The notes: a model not told the origin generated them from the sequence alone. DNA of 20,201 nucleotides from Lingula anatina (GCF_001039355.2 NW_019774049.1:1-20201), one strand, 5' to 3'. Shown: positions 10,601 through 18,240, numbered from the stretch's first letter. A program made the numbers and translations.

Positions 10601-12515
10601 TAAGTCAGTTCCTTGGATTAGTTGACTAGGATTTTCATGAGAGTGCTGTAACACTGCTCCTAATAGGGTAAGATGTGCCTTGTGACCTTGTAACCTTGAT
10701 AATTAAGTTCTTAGCCAGGGAACCTGATTTAAGTTTTTTGTGAAACTGGGGCCTGGATCTAGCAATTTTCATCTAGTGTCGGGGCGCATGGTGAACATTG
10801 CAAGTGCCAGCATCGAGTGATACATGTAGCCGCATTACACTCCTTGATCAGTTTCTTAAAAACCTTTATCATCAAGCGCGATAAATTAGTTTGACGCGTG
10901 TCAAAAATATGCCCCAGTTGACTTTTTTTCTTGAGAAGATCTAAGCAGAAATTTATTCTCGCGTATACCTCTCGCCTCCCGGTCAATCTGCATCCCCCAG
11001 CAGTATCACGCGACTGCCCTAACAACAATAGATATGATATACCCTCTACCAGGGCCGCAGATTTTATTATGTGGGGTTTTTTCTCTGACGCGAGAAATGC
11101 AGAGAAGATCCGTCAATTTAACCAGAGACATATCTGTGAATATATAGTGAAAAATCAATCTGTGGCCCTGATAGGAGGGTAGGTAAGATAAAGGGCGATA
11201 GTTGGTTGGCGTGCCCATGGTTGGGGATTTAGAGTTCGCGTTTTCTGACCACTTCATTTTTGGACAAGGTGTGTATTTTCTTAAACCGTTATACCCTGGT
11301 GGCGTGGCTTTTACGATCATTTACAAAGTTTGAGAAGGTTTATATCAATCCATCTTAAGTTTTAATTGTCCAGAGTCTAACATGGACGTGGCTCTACACC
11401 TAGCTGAAGGGTGACTGTTGCCTCCTTGCTGTACAAGTGTTTCATTCTTGTGTAAAGTTGAAAACGGACACTTACACAGATAGATAAGAAAAACACAACA
11501 CAGAAATTGAAAAAGCATGCGCAAGTGTGGTTTCATTAAAAAAGAAAAAAGAGAGCGAAGCACGGGATTGCACCTATTCACATAGCACAACTGAAAAATG
11601 ATTTTTTTTTAAACGAAGGAGACACGGTTCTTTCCATGCAATGATCTCAAGGGATGTGCTGACGTGTGTTTAGCGGTTCAACTGGCACTAATCTCTCTTT
11701 AACGTGTTCATCTAAAGTTCCACCATATACTTTATCGATTCTGTCTTATTGAAATATCTGTCTTTGGTCTACCTGCCGCTATGTGCACCGAACCGATTCC
11801 GACTGCATGGGTGGCTGCTTCCAGAAAACAGTTTGCCATTATGGCTTTTATAAAATCGAGGGTAAAAGTGCATGTAGCGCAGCTTCAATTGATCAAATAT
11901 TTCTGTTCTATTTAAGTTTTCTTTAAGGCGCTGACGGGAAAGTTTCCTCAAATAATCCCATTAGACAAGCTTTTTAAGTGCTATTTTTTACCATTTCAGA
12001 ATGTAATGGAAGTTCACTTACCACTACCGAAGCCGCCGTAGAGACAACAAAATCTATAACAACTACTGTTGGCACAACGGTACGCTCTCAATCTTACCAT
12101 ATTTTAAATAGAAAATAAGCGTTACAATTGTGTCTTACAAGGTTATCCTTGTGTTCTAACCATAGTATTAAATACCTTTTTGTATTTTTCGCCTCTCGCT
12201 CTCTTTCTCACAGAGATATAAACGTACAGTAATAAAATGGCTAAAAAGACACTGAAACACGTTACTTTGAAACACGTTTCTTTTTTAATTTGGTTGCTAT
12301 TTTATTTTTCATAGACAACTGAGGATCCGGGGGACAGTCAAGCAATGCTAGTTGGCTTACTATCTGGCCTCGGTTTTTTTGCTGGAATAGTGACGTGCTG
12401 CTGTATAATATGGTGTATATGCTGCGGATCTCTATGCAAGGACACCAAGAGCAATAAAGTGTCACCGGCCAATTCGCCAACGGAGCTACTGGATCGCATT
12501 GAAAGAGGACGGTGA
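7682..12515 (+). CDS. Small type I membrane protein, Thr-rich stalk, Cys-rich inner face
   Basis: Three exons join in phase: 7682-7757, 12000-12079 and 12315-12515. The donors are CAAG/GTAAGT and ACG/GTACGC; the acceptors are TTTCAG and TTTTTCATAG. The minimal product is 118 residues. Residues 1-25 form a signal peptide (KK start, then a hydrophobic core ending near residue 22). Residues 26-61 are a short ectodomain with one Cys and about 14 Thr, typical of an O-glycosylated stalk. Residues 62-87 are a membrane helix with two GxxxG motifs (GLLSG, GFFAG). A cysteine cluster follows at 80, 81, 82, 86, 88, 89 and 93, likely S-acylated, then a roughly 25-residue polar tail ending TELLDRIERGR. I do not recognise the family. 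The overall layout recalls CYYR1/Shisa-type proteins, but their Cys-rich ectodomain is not shown here. Intron 1 is 4.2 kb and may contain further phase-1 exons. An AATAAA at 13532-13537 could end the transcript. Confidence 0.66.
7760..9700. other. First half of intron 1 of the membrane-protein gene
   Basis: Apart from the cassette-exon candidate at 8611-8706, nothing is supported. A GT-rich patch follows the donor (7769-7807). Open frames near 8350-8540 have weak, phase-incompatible splice context. Positions 8890-9700 show no repeat end or motif that I can name. Confidence 0.45.
8611..8706 (+). CDS. Possible cassette exon of the membrane-protein gene
   Basis: A strong acceptor (TTTGTTTGTTACAG) is followed by 96 open bases and then a donor, TATC/GTAAGC. 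Entry and exit are both phase 1, so the piece could be inserted between the signal-peptide exon (phase-1 donor) and the stalk exon (phase-1 acceptor) without breaking the frame. It would add 32 basic, partly hydrophobic residues, including KCIKTWGGY, and would place a second Cys near that of the stalk. No domain is recognised. Symmetric open pieces of this size occur by chance in a 4 kb intron. Confidence 0.22.
9702..10025 (-). CDS. Open frame with UBA-like domain, possible IAP fragment
   Basis: This is a 107-codon frame, antisense within intron 1 of the membrane-protein gene. The C-terminal third reads LVSALASMGFREREIKKKV, then a segment with a Gly eight residues after that Val, then SSLIGAA. 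This fits the UBA pattern (hydrophobic-x-x-MGF, helix, loop, helix), and the loop length resembles that of the UBA domain of cIAP-type inhibitors of apoptosis. The N-terminal part is not recognised. A stop directly precedes the ATG. An internal acceptor (GTGTTTTCAG, minus strand) before codons TAACTGC could instead start an exon. No BIR or RING segment was found nearby, so it is more likely a gene fragment or isolated exon than a complete gene. Confidence 0.35.
   Translation of the reverse strand: MNKNGIHAFFRQLGCDEKKSVFSNCIKRHAISTKHAEEAVRSALTSGEGDGIPYNLDAKSHLMTLVSALASMGFREREIKKKVYSIRSMAGSDCNHYNVSSLIGAAS
10188..10418. mobile_element. MITE with about 33-bp inverted ends
   Basis: The left end CCCCTTTACACCGGACGGCG...GTCC and the inverted right end CCCCTTCACACTGAACGGCG...GTCC differ by a one-base indel and about three substitutions. 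The interior contains an A-run and no coding sequence. No clear target-site duplication is visible, so the superfamily is not assigned. It lies in intron 1 of the membrane-protein gene. Confidence 0.75.
10575..10753. mobile_element. MITE with GGCCCCAGTTTCACAAAAAA ends
   Basis: The 20-base terminal inverted repeats (10575-10594 and 10734-10753) are perfect. Sub-terminal parts (AAGTAAGT... and ...CTGATTTAAG) are weakly complementary. The element is 179 bp, non-coding, with no convincing target duplication. Ends of this kind are common in marine-animal repeat families. It lies 156 bases downstream of the preceding MITE. Confidence 0.8.
11042..11179. mobile_element. TA-flanked 138-bp MITE
   Basis: The ends CCCTCTACCAGGGCCGCAGAT and, inverted, CCCTCCTATCAGGGCCACAGAT match apart from a few changes, with TA on both flanks (11040-11041, 11180-11181). 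This suggests a Tc1/mariner-type non-autonomous element. It is the third such element within 1 kb of intron 1. About 75 bases of its right half recur in inverted orientation at 18464-18540. Confidence 0.75.
11753..11861 (+). CDS. Cys-rich exon-like segment ahead of the stalk exon
   Basis: One frame reads TCRYVHRTDSDCMGGC, then a further Cys and GFYKIE, a spacing like small disulfide-rich extracellular domains (C-x9-C-x3-C-x5-C). It ends at a donor, GAGG/GTAAAAG, in phase 1, exactly the phase needed to join the stalk exon 139 bases downstream. However, the frame opens only after a TGA at 11750-11752, and no AG lies between there and 11823, so no normal acceptor serves it. A 30-base micro-exon (11832-11861) would be legal. 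It may be a decayed exon, a variant splice site or chance; the other frames here are also open. Confidence 0.25.
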
Positions 12516-13120
12516 TAAACATTTTACACGCTAAAAATCATGCACGAGAAAATTCCATAACCCGAATATGTGTTATTTGAGAAGATTTTTTAAAAAGGTG
12601 GGATATATCGATTGTCCACTCTGAGGACTTAACTTTGTGCTAGTTATTTGAAACTAGCGGATTTGATTTTTTTGTAGTTTTTACATGACAGAATTGAAAG
12701 CGGTCGTGCAGTGATAGTACGGTATGCTATAATACAAGAGTATCTGTGATAGCCCTATATCATGACTGTGGAGAGAGAGTCTTGTGACTTTTTCACAGCT
12801 TCCAAAGGACGGTTATTGGTCAGAGATAAGAATTTTTCTTACGAGGGAGAATGGTTTTTTGAAGAGGAATAACTATATATATTTTGTGTCAAGAACAATT
12901 TGCAAAACTGTCTTTGTTTTTTAAGGTGACTTTGCTAACTTGAGCAATACGTCAACCATAATCTGATAAAATGGTACTATGACATTCTGTGTCCCGTCCC
13001 GTTACATGTTTTCACTGATATAATATATACGCACGTTTCCATGTTAACTGATACCGCACGGGAACCCAACATTTCTGGGAACCGAGGTATCTGACACTGT
13101 GATATGATAAACACGAAGCC

Positions 13121-13249
13121 ATGACCGCATTTGTAAATCATCAGACGAAGAACTTCATCAAATCAGCCGTGTTCGCGGCCTGTCATGCTTTTCTGCTGCA
13201 CTTTGTGATGGCCTCGCCGTATATTTCATGGTACCATGATTTCTTGTAA
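13121..13249 (+). CDS. Small open frame (42 codons) with a hydrophobic segment
   Basis: An ATG in fair context (GAAGCCATGA) opens 42 codons beginning MTAFVNHQTKNFIKS. A hydrophobic stretch AVFAACHAFLLHFVMA follows, then an aromatic end. It lies about 600 bases past the stop of the membrane-protein gene, within its possible 3' UTR. The segment is richer in G+C than its surroundings. It could be a micropeptide, a lost exon or chance; no family is recognised. Confidence 0.2.
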   Translation: MTAFVNHQTKNFIKSAVFAACHAFLLHFVMASPYISWYHDFL

Positions 13250-13460
13250 CGATATTTATCTTGACGACCGCCGGATCTTTCGGTAGGAAACAGAATGCTC
13301 GCTGTGGCTTACAATTAATTGTGAATACATAAATGTACAGTTACCGACTGCCGTCCCCAAGGGAAAGAACACGATCAATAGGTATATCTGGGTCAATACA
13401 CCGTTAATTTAATATATGGCTTTGGCCAGAATATGGTATATACGCCATTGCAGGAGATTG

Positions 13461-13462
<2 letters not shown>

Positions 13463-13501
<39 letters not shown>
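13463..13501 (+). repeat. T33 followed by A6
   Basis: A homopolymer run of 33 T and then six A, just before the AATAAA at 13532. It may be the tail of a retroposed copy inserted in minus orientation, or simple slippage; no flanking gene copy was recognised. Length is assembly-sensitive. Confidence 0.9.
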
Positions 13502-13502
<1 letters not shown>

Positions 13503-13531
13503 GACCAGCTGATAAGAAGAAATAGAAGTTG

Positions 13532-13537
13532 AATAAA
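13532..13537 (+). terminator. Candidate polyadenylation signal for the membrane-protein gene
   Basis: This is the first AATAAA after the stop at 12513-12515, giving a 3' UTR of about 1 kb. The T33 run at 13463-13495 lies just before it, which makes the site less certain. Confidence 0.3.
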
Positions 13538-14337
13538 ATGATAGACAAGGATCTACATTAAAGATGTACACACGTTAATCACAATGTTATCGGGCACTCA
13601 TTGTAAATCTTTTTAATAGTCGATTGAATGTTGATGAAACTTGTTATCAGCCATTTGTTAAGAAGTAGGTGAAAACGGCGACATATTTGCCTACTCATAA
13701 GCATTAATACCGCAGTGTCATCATTGAGTACATTTTTTCAGAAAGAAAAAAGAACATTTCGTATCGACCGCATTCGTCATTTATTTTCATGAATACACTA
13801 GATCGGTCTATTCAATGAAAAACGATCCCAGTGACATACTGAGCATACGATTAGTCTTTTTATCTTTTTTCAATGAACTTTATGGTTGAATGCACTCCAG
13901 GAAACCAATGTATAGATTAAAACGTAAAGTAAGCGGAATGCTGTCTATCCGAGCATTTAGCACGTTCTTGCTAATACTCGCAGAACTGGCACAACTTGCA
14001 TATCAGAATATAGTCTGGAAATATGGATTGCCCTCCATATTCAAGTTGGTAGTCATAGAAAATGAATGTCAAGTTTACCACGTGTACTAGTAAACATGCA
14101 TGTGTTCAGGCAGTATGCAAACCCAAGTTCTTTTTCCGGTATTCAAGTGAAGGACTTATGCATAACGTATTTATTAAGGTGTCTAGTAGGCCTACATGAA
14201 GAGAGTTTTAGATTTTTCATTTTGAGACGTATGGAATAATAGTCTCGTGTAACAAAATCGACTTTACAAAGCTTCATACGACAGCAAATTTAACAGTCGA
14301 TTTGTGCCTGTCTAAACTGTCATGCTGATGAATGTCT

Positions 14338-14530
14338 GAAGGATTATAAATTAACAACATTTTCTGGGGTTTTCTTTAATCGATACTCAATGAAAATATG
14401 TGTGCGAAGGACTGCACAATAACAACATTACAACATTTTCTAGCGTCTTCTAAAGTCAATAGTCAATGGTGTACACGAAGGATTACACATGAACAATATT
14501 CTCCAGGGTTTTCAATAGTTGACAGTCAAC
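14338..14530 (+). repeat. Three-unit diverged tandem repeat, period about 70 bp
   Basis: Units start at GAAGGA at 14338, 14406 and 14477. Each continues with ACAACATTTTCT (or a variant), GGGTTTTC-like bases and a CAATAGTCAAT-like block. The middle unit has a small internal duplication of ACAACATT. No reading frame is conserved. Confidence 0.65.
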
Positions 14531-14534
14531 TTAT

Positions 14535-15700
14535 TGACGCTTAACAGTGAAGTGTCTCGACCTGTTAAGCAACCAAGAGGCGTCAGTGCAAGGAAATTTT
14601 AACAATTACTAAAAATTATATATATAGTACATGTAACTTAAATGTTGAAAAATCCGTTTGTTTAACTTTCGCTATATGTGTAAAACAAACATTCAGATTC
14701 GTTATATCATCTTTATTGAAACTATACTCTACGGCTAAATTAAAGATTTTATTTTCAAAAGCAAACAACAACGTATACAGATGTCCATACAATGTGGTAT
14801 ATAGCCTAAAACATGATTTTGACAAATTATGCGGTTTCGTATTATCTGGTCAGTTTGCCCCAACTTTTATGTGGCTGAAGACCTTCATGTGTTCATGTTG
14901 GCTTTGAGACAGTTATGACTTTTGTACATCTCTGTTTTTTTTTTTTGTTTTTTTTTTTTCATTTTTTAATAAATAGGCTACCGGAGCTTTCCAGGAACTG
15001 CCGCACCGTTACCTAAAAACAAGGTTTACAATCCATTACTAGATATCTACTTCCCACATATTTAGATTACAATATTCTATAAAAAAAAAATCGGTCTCTA
15101 AAGAAATATTAAAATTAAGCTTTGTCAGTCACAAATTAACTAATGGGCAACTGCTTATCTTGTAAATAAAACGATGAGAAAGAAGAAGATAACTTTGGAA
15201 CTTACTCAGAAGGAGAACCTTCGGTCTTCACGCATTGTGGACAGTTCTCCGTGCAAGGCTACAATGTTATGAAGAATAAAAAAATAACTGAGAAAGACTT
15301 TATAATTATACACAATTCCTGTATGACCCATTTCCCATAAAAACCAGAAAACTAGGACGTCATGCAAAAGTAAAGTGAAATACTCCAAACTGAAAAACTA
15401 GCGCAACATATTTATAAACTTTTAAAAAAATACAAAACGCACGGGGTATATACGTAGATTAAAAACAAGCACTTAAAAACGTATCCATTGTTGCAATTTC
15501 GCTATTTATTTTTAATGACGTATTGCCTCTAGTAGCTCAGTAGCTTTTGGCACATCACTGTGATCCTCTATACAGAAACTAATGCTGGAACAAAGCGTGT
15601 CGAAATTTTGCATATATTCTCAAAAAAAAAAAAAAAAAAGTGGTGAACTGGTCTTGTATAATTTGGCATATTACTGAGAACTTTTTTCTTTTATCATTAT
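14535..15700. other. Intergenic, low-complexity AT-rich
   Basis: Poly-T patches (14935-14960) and a poly-A run (about 15620-15638) lie here. Short open frames at 14716-14907 and on the minus strand at 15206-15388 show no coding signal. Confidence 0.5.
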
Positions 15701-15729
15701 GTGTGTCAATATACATATTCTATGTTCTA

Positions 15730-16266
15730 CACACACTGGACAAAAGAAGTGTCACCCCCTAACTCAGAGTAATAAAAGTAGGCAGATCTTGGGTACTTAT
15801 AATGCCTGGTCTACTTATAATGTGACTAATGAGTATAAAACCGCTATACCATGGAATTGTATTGTTGGTCTTGTACATGTACAGCAAATTTTATTCCTGT
15901 TTTCCTCCAATATGGCAAGATACAGGCAATTATCTAACGGTTATATGTGCAAGTTATTAACCTGAAGAGGCGGAATGTAANGTTTCATGCTTGGGCTAGC
16001 ATAAGCCCTAAACGCATCAGACAATTATATGAATCCTTGCTTCGTAGACTGGCACCTATTATTAGGTCGCGTGGCTATGCCACTAAGTACTAATTTTTGA
16101 CTTGAAACTGCATATTTTGGTAGAATGTATATTTTGTTCTCATTTTGTGATTTTTTGTGAAATTTGATGTTAATAAAATGATACTAGGAGCATATCATTC
16201 CACAGTCATTTATCTCCCCCATAGTATTGGCTCAGTAGGGGTGACACTTCTTTTGTCCAGTGTGTG
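15730..16266 (+). mobile_element. Internally deleted Tc1-like transposon
   Basis: Perfect 29-bp inverted ends starting CACACACTGGACAAAAGAAG are flanked by TA on both sides (15728-15729, 16267-16268). Inside are remnants of both ends of a Tc1-like transposase. A start MARYRQLSNG (from 15912) soon stops at TGA 15963-15965. After the ambiguous base at 15981, a C-terminal piece follows in another frame (15986-16093). The intact element of this family would be roughly 1.2-1.6 kb, so most of the gene, including the catalytic DDE region, is gone. It is non-autonomous. Confidence 0.85.
15912..16093 (+). pseudogene. Tc1-like transposase remnant (N- and C-terminal ends only)
   Basis: The N-terminal piece RYRQLS resembles the start of the Tc1 helix-turn-helix region. 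The C-terminal piece contains ISPKRIRQLYESLLRRLAPI, then RSRGYATKY and a stop, the classic end of Tc1-like transposases (usually x-R-G-G-x-T-x-Y). The central DNA-binding and DDE parts are missing, and stops and a frame change separate the pieces. It is non-functional. Confidence 0.75.
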
Positions 16267-16438
16267 TATGTATATCGGGGTATATTCTATGATTTTTTTT
16301 AAATAAAAATTGGCCTTGGTGAACATTCTACAGCTTCACATTTACAGGACTGAGCAGTCCGCGAGATAGGAATATGTCCATAAATACAGCGAAAAAAAAA
16401 AACATGCCATAAAGCAATCAATATATCAGATAAAAATA

Positions 16439-16444
16439 TTTATT
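16439..16444 (-). terminator. Polyadenylation signal of the metallothionein gene
   Basis: AATAAA on the minus strand (TTTATT on the plus) lies about 76 bases past the TAG at 16522-16520. It supports the short exon at 16561 as the terminal one, and places the 3' end of the transcript near 16420. Confidence 0.5.
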
Positions 16445-16519
16445 AAAAAATGCAGTGCTAACAAAATACTTTGCTTTTAATCGATCCCTATACAGCATGC
16501 AGTCCATGCCTCTTACCTC

Positions 16520-16680
16520 CTAGTGACAGTGATGGGAGTGATGATGGTCATGTGCAGCAGTCTTTGTTGCAGAAGTAAAATAAATCTATATTTCACAAAC
16601 CAGCGTCTGTTAAGCTATTTTAGTTCAAAAGTCTGTCATACTGGTTCCTAGACAGTTGTAAGGAAAAAACTGGTGGTCAC

Positions 16681-16721
<41 letters not shown>

Positions 16722-17709
16722 TACACATACACACACACACACAAAGGGCTCAGTCATCACCGAAGTCATGAAACCTCACCTTTCCATCCTTACAGCAGTC
16801 CTTTCCAGCGCAATTGGCACACTCTGGTTTACAGCAGCAATTAGCAGTGGTACATGAAGGGCAAGACTCCTTGCAGGCCTGGAATATCAGAGCATACTCT
16901 CCTTGTAAAACAAACTAAATCACAGCTTTACATTTAAAGAACAACATTTGAAATCAAGTATTTGGCAATTATTACCGAGTTGGTTCGGTCTCTCGATTTC
17001 CCTCTGAAACGCAAGTGAGAGTGAATGAAGAGCAGTGCAATAGGAAAGAATAAAGATAACCAAAAAAAAACAAACAAACAAACAAACAAAAATAAAAAAC
17101 AATCGGATTATCAAATTAAGCAAAACAATAAATTAATACGAAATATGTGACCTGTAGATATTCAGTGGGTGGGGTGGGGTGAGTGGGGTGGGATGGAGAA
17201 GAACGAACCCCATCTCCTGCCCCCCCCCCCCCCCGCCTTTATCTATTCGCTGCTTCTCTCTTTCTCTCTCTCTCTCTCATATAAATACTGTCTCACCTCT
17301 CCCTCAGTAGTACAGCATTCCTTGTCCTTGCATTCACAGCACTGACACTTTGGGCACTTGCAGCCCTCGTCGCATGTGGCCTTCCTGAAATCAGCAAATG
17401 TGGTAGTTGAGACACGTGCACAGCTGTGGAATGAAAATTAACACAACCCAGCAGATCATTTGGGGATAGTTAATTTTTCCATCTTACTTGCAACAAGCGC
17501 TCTCTAATTTGAGCATTATGTATTGCGTAACATTTTGATTAGTTTTGAGCAGAAATAATTAAATTAGCAAAATGCAGATCTCCGATTTCTTCAAGTCAGA
17601 TAGCATCTGCTGTTCACTAAAAGGTCCAACAAGCTTTTAGCTCGACAATGCAGCTCATCCACTCGACTTACGCGCCGGTGCATTTTCCACAGCATTGAAC
17701 ATCTGCCAT
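16520..17709 (-). CDS. Metallothionein with histidine-rich C-terminal tail (4 coding exons)
   Basis: Predicted cytosolic metal-binding protein of the metallothionein type, which in this family binds zinc, cadmium or copper through cysteine thiolates. The coding exons on the minus strand are 17709-17672, 17384-17297, 16878-16780 and 16561-16520. Introns 2 and 3 have clear donors (GTAAGT, GTGAGA) and CAG acceptors. Intron 4 has donor GTGAGG and a weaker AAAG acceptor. The phases join without a break into 88 residues. The start MADVQCCGKCTG resembles the M-x-D-V-x-C start of sea-urchin metallothioneins. There are 23 cysteines: 12 in residues 6-37, 10 in residues 44-71, and C87. They form CC, CxC and CxxC motifs, and there is no F, W or Y. 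This suggests two thiolate clusters joined by a short linker (residues 38-43). The last exon adds TAAHDHHHSHHCH, with seven His in 13 residues. If intron 4 were retained, the protein would instead end ten codons after K75. The metallothionein assignment is strong; the terminal exon is less certain because its acceptor is weak. Confidence 0.87.
16681..16743 (+). repeat. (TC)11(AC)n compound microsatellite in metallothionein intron 4
   Basis: TC repeats 16681-16702 run directly into AC repeats with two AT interruptions. They fill much of the 218-bp intron between the third and last coding exons. On the transcribed strand this reads (GT)n(GA)n, 36 bases past the donor. Confidence 0.95.
17166..17234. 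repeat. G-rich then C-rich tracts (G4-prone on both strands), intron 3
   Basis: GGGTGGGGTGGGGTGAGTGG, then GGTGGG, on the plus strand is followed after about 30 bases by 15 C (17220-17234), so each strand has a potential G-quadruplex. Both lie in the 418-bp intron between the second and third coding exons of the metallothionein gene, next to a CAAA repeat (17070-17090) and a CT-rich run (17255-17278). Confidence 0.7.
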
Positions 17710-17820
17710 TTTGAGTCTGAAAAAAATGAGCATACTGATAAGCATGATGTCAAGACTACACGTTCATGACAAATAAAACATTAAATGATCAATAAATTTT
17801 GTAACTTAGACTGCTACTCT

Positions 17821-17871
<51 letters not shown>
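17821..17871 (+). repeat. (TAC)17 trinucleotide repeat in metallothionein intron 1
   Basis: Seventeen perfect TAC units, read as GTA on the gene's strand, about 110 bases upstream of the first coding exon. It is a candidate length-polymorphic site close to an acceptor. Confidence 0.95.
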
Positions 17872-17872
<1 letters not shown>

Positions 17873-17906
17873 GCTGCAAAGCCGTCTTCTTGTAGGCCTC
17901 ACAGTT

Positions 17907-17913
17907 TGCACGC
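17907..17913 (+). promoter_or_regulatory. Metal-response-like core TGCACGC in intron 1
   Basis: TGCACGC, inside TTTGCACGCG, fits the core TGCRCNC. It lies in the 5'-UTR intron of the metallothionein gene, about 200 bases upstream of the start codon. Intronic metal-responsive elements are plausible for such genes, but this is only one seven-base match. Confidence 0.35.
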
Positions 17914-18149
17914 GTTTTCTTCGCCCCATCAATGGAATACAGCCCAGTTCTTTCCTGTCCTTTAAATTTCCTCAGTGTTCCAGTTTGATGTTATCTGTCT
18001 TTAAATTTGCATTGTATAGACTACGGAGGCCACGCTCGGCTGTCACCTTGATTGGATAGTAAACGATTGTCGTAATATCACTAAATGATTTTAAAAACGG
18101 GTGCATAAACTTGAAAACCACCTAGAACAACCTTAGACTGCCACATTAA

Positions 18150-18240
18150 TCTAATACAAAATGCAATGCAAAAATAAACTATAACAAGTGGTTAAAGCCT
18201 TCAAACCACTTGTTATAGTTTATTTTTACATTGTATTAGA
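18150..18240. repeat. Long hairpin-forming inverted repeat in metallothionein intron 1
   Basis: The left arm (18150-18193) and right arm (18204-18240) both read TCTAATACAA, then AAAATAAACTATAACAAGTG and GTT, when one is inverted. The match is essentially perfect apart from about seven extra bases (around AAATGCA) in the left arm. The loop is ten bases. It would fold to a stem of about 37 bp in the pre-mRNA. It could be a palindromic MITE or a fold-back duplication. Confidence 0.8.

Larger units (their letters stand above)
12516..14330. other. 3' UTR and downstream intergenic region of the membrane-protein gene
   Basis: This holds the small open frame at 13121-13249, the T33 run and an AATAAA at 13532. 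Beyond about 13550 it is AT-rich sequence with no gene seen. Confidence 0.45.

Noticed and set aside
10931-11182. 83-codon plus-strand frame and overlapping 104-codon minus-strand frame (11006-11320)
   Set aside because: Both run through the 138-bp TA-flanked MITE; the frames are by-products of the repeat.
12262-12522. 86-codon minus-strand frame
   Set aside because: It is the shadow of the transmembrane exon on the plus strand, which has splice sites, correct phase and a membrane helix.
16585-16585. Alternative acceptor (ATAG) for the last metallothionein exon, adding eight in-frame residues
   Set aside because: Same frame, but it lacks a pyrimidine tract; the acceptor at 16562 is preceded by TTTATTTTACTTCTGC. 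Not excluded without cDNA.
16920-17123. 67-codon minus-strand frame rich in F, I and V
   Set aside because: It lies wholly within metallothionein intron 3 and is produced by the CAAA and A-rich runs.
17821-17871. Regular repeat considered as a CRISPR-like or coding repeat
   Set aside because: It is a simple TAC microsatellite with no spacers, located in an intron.
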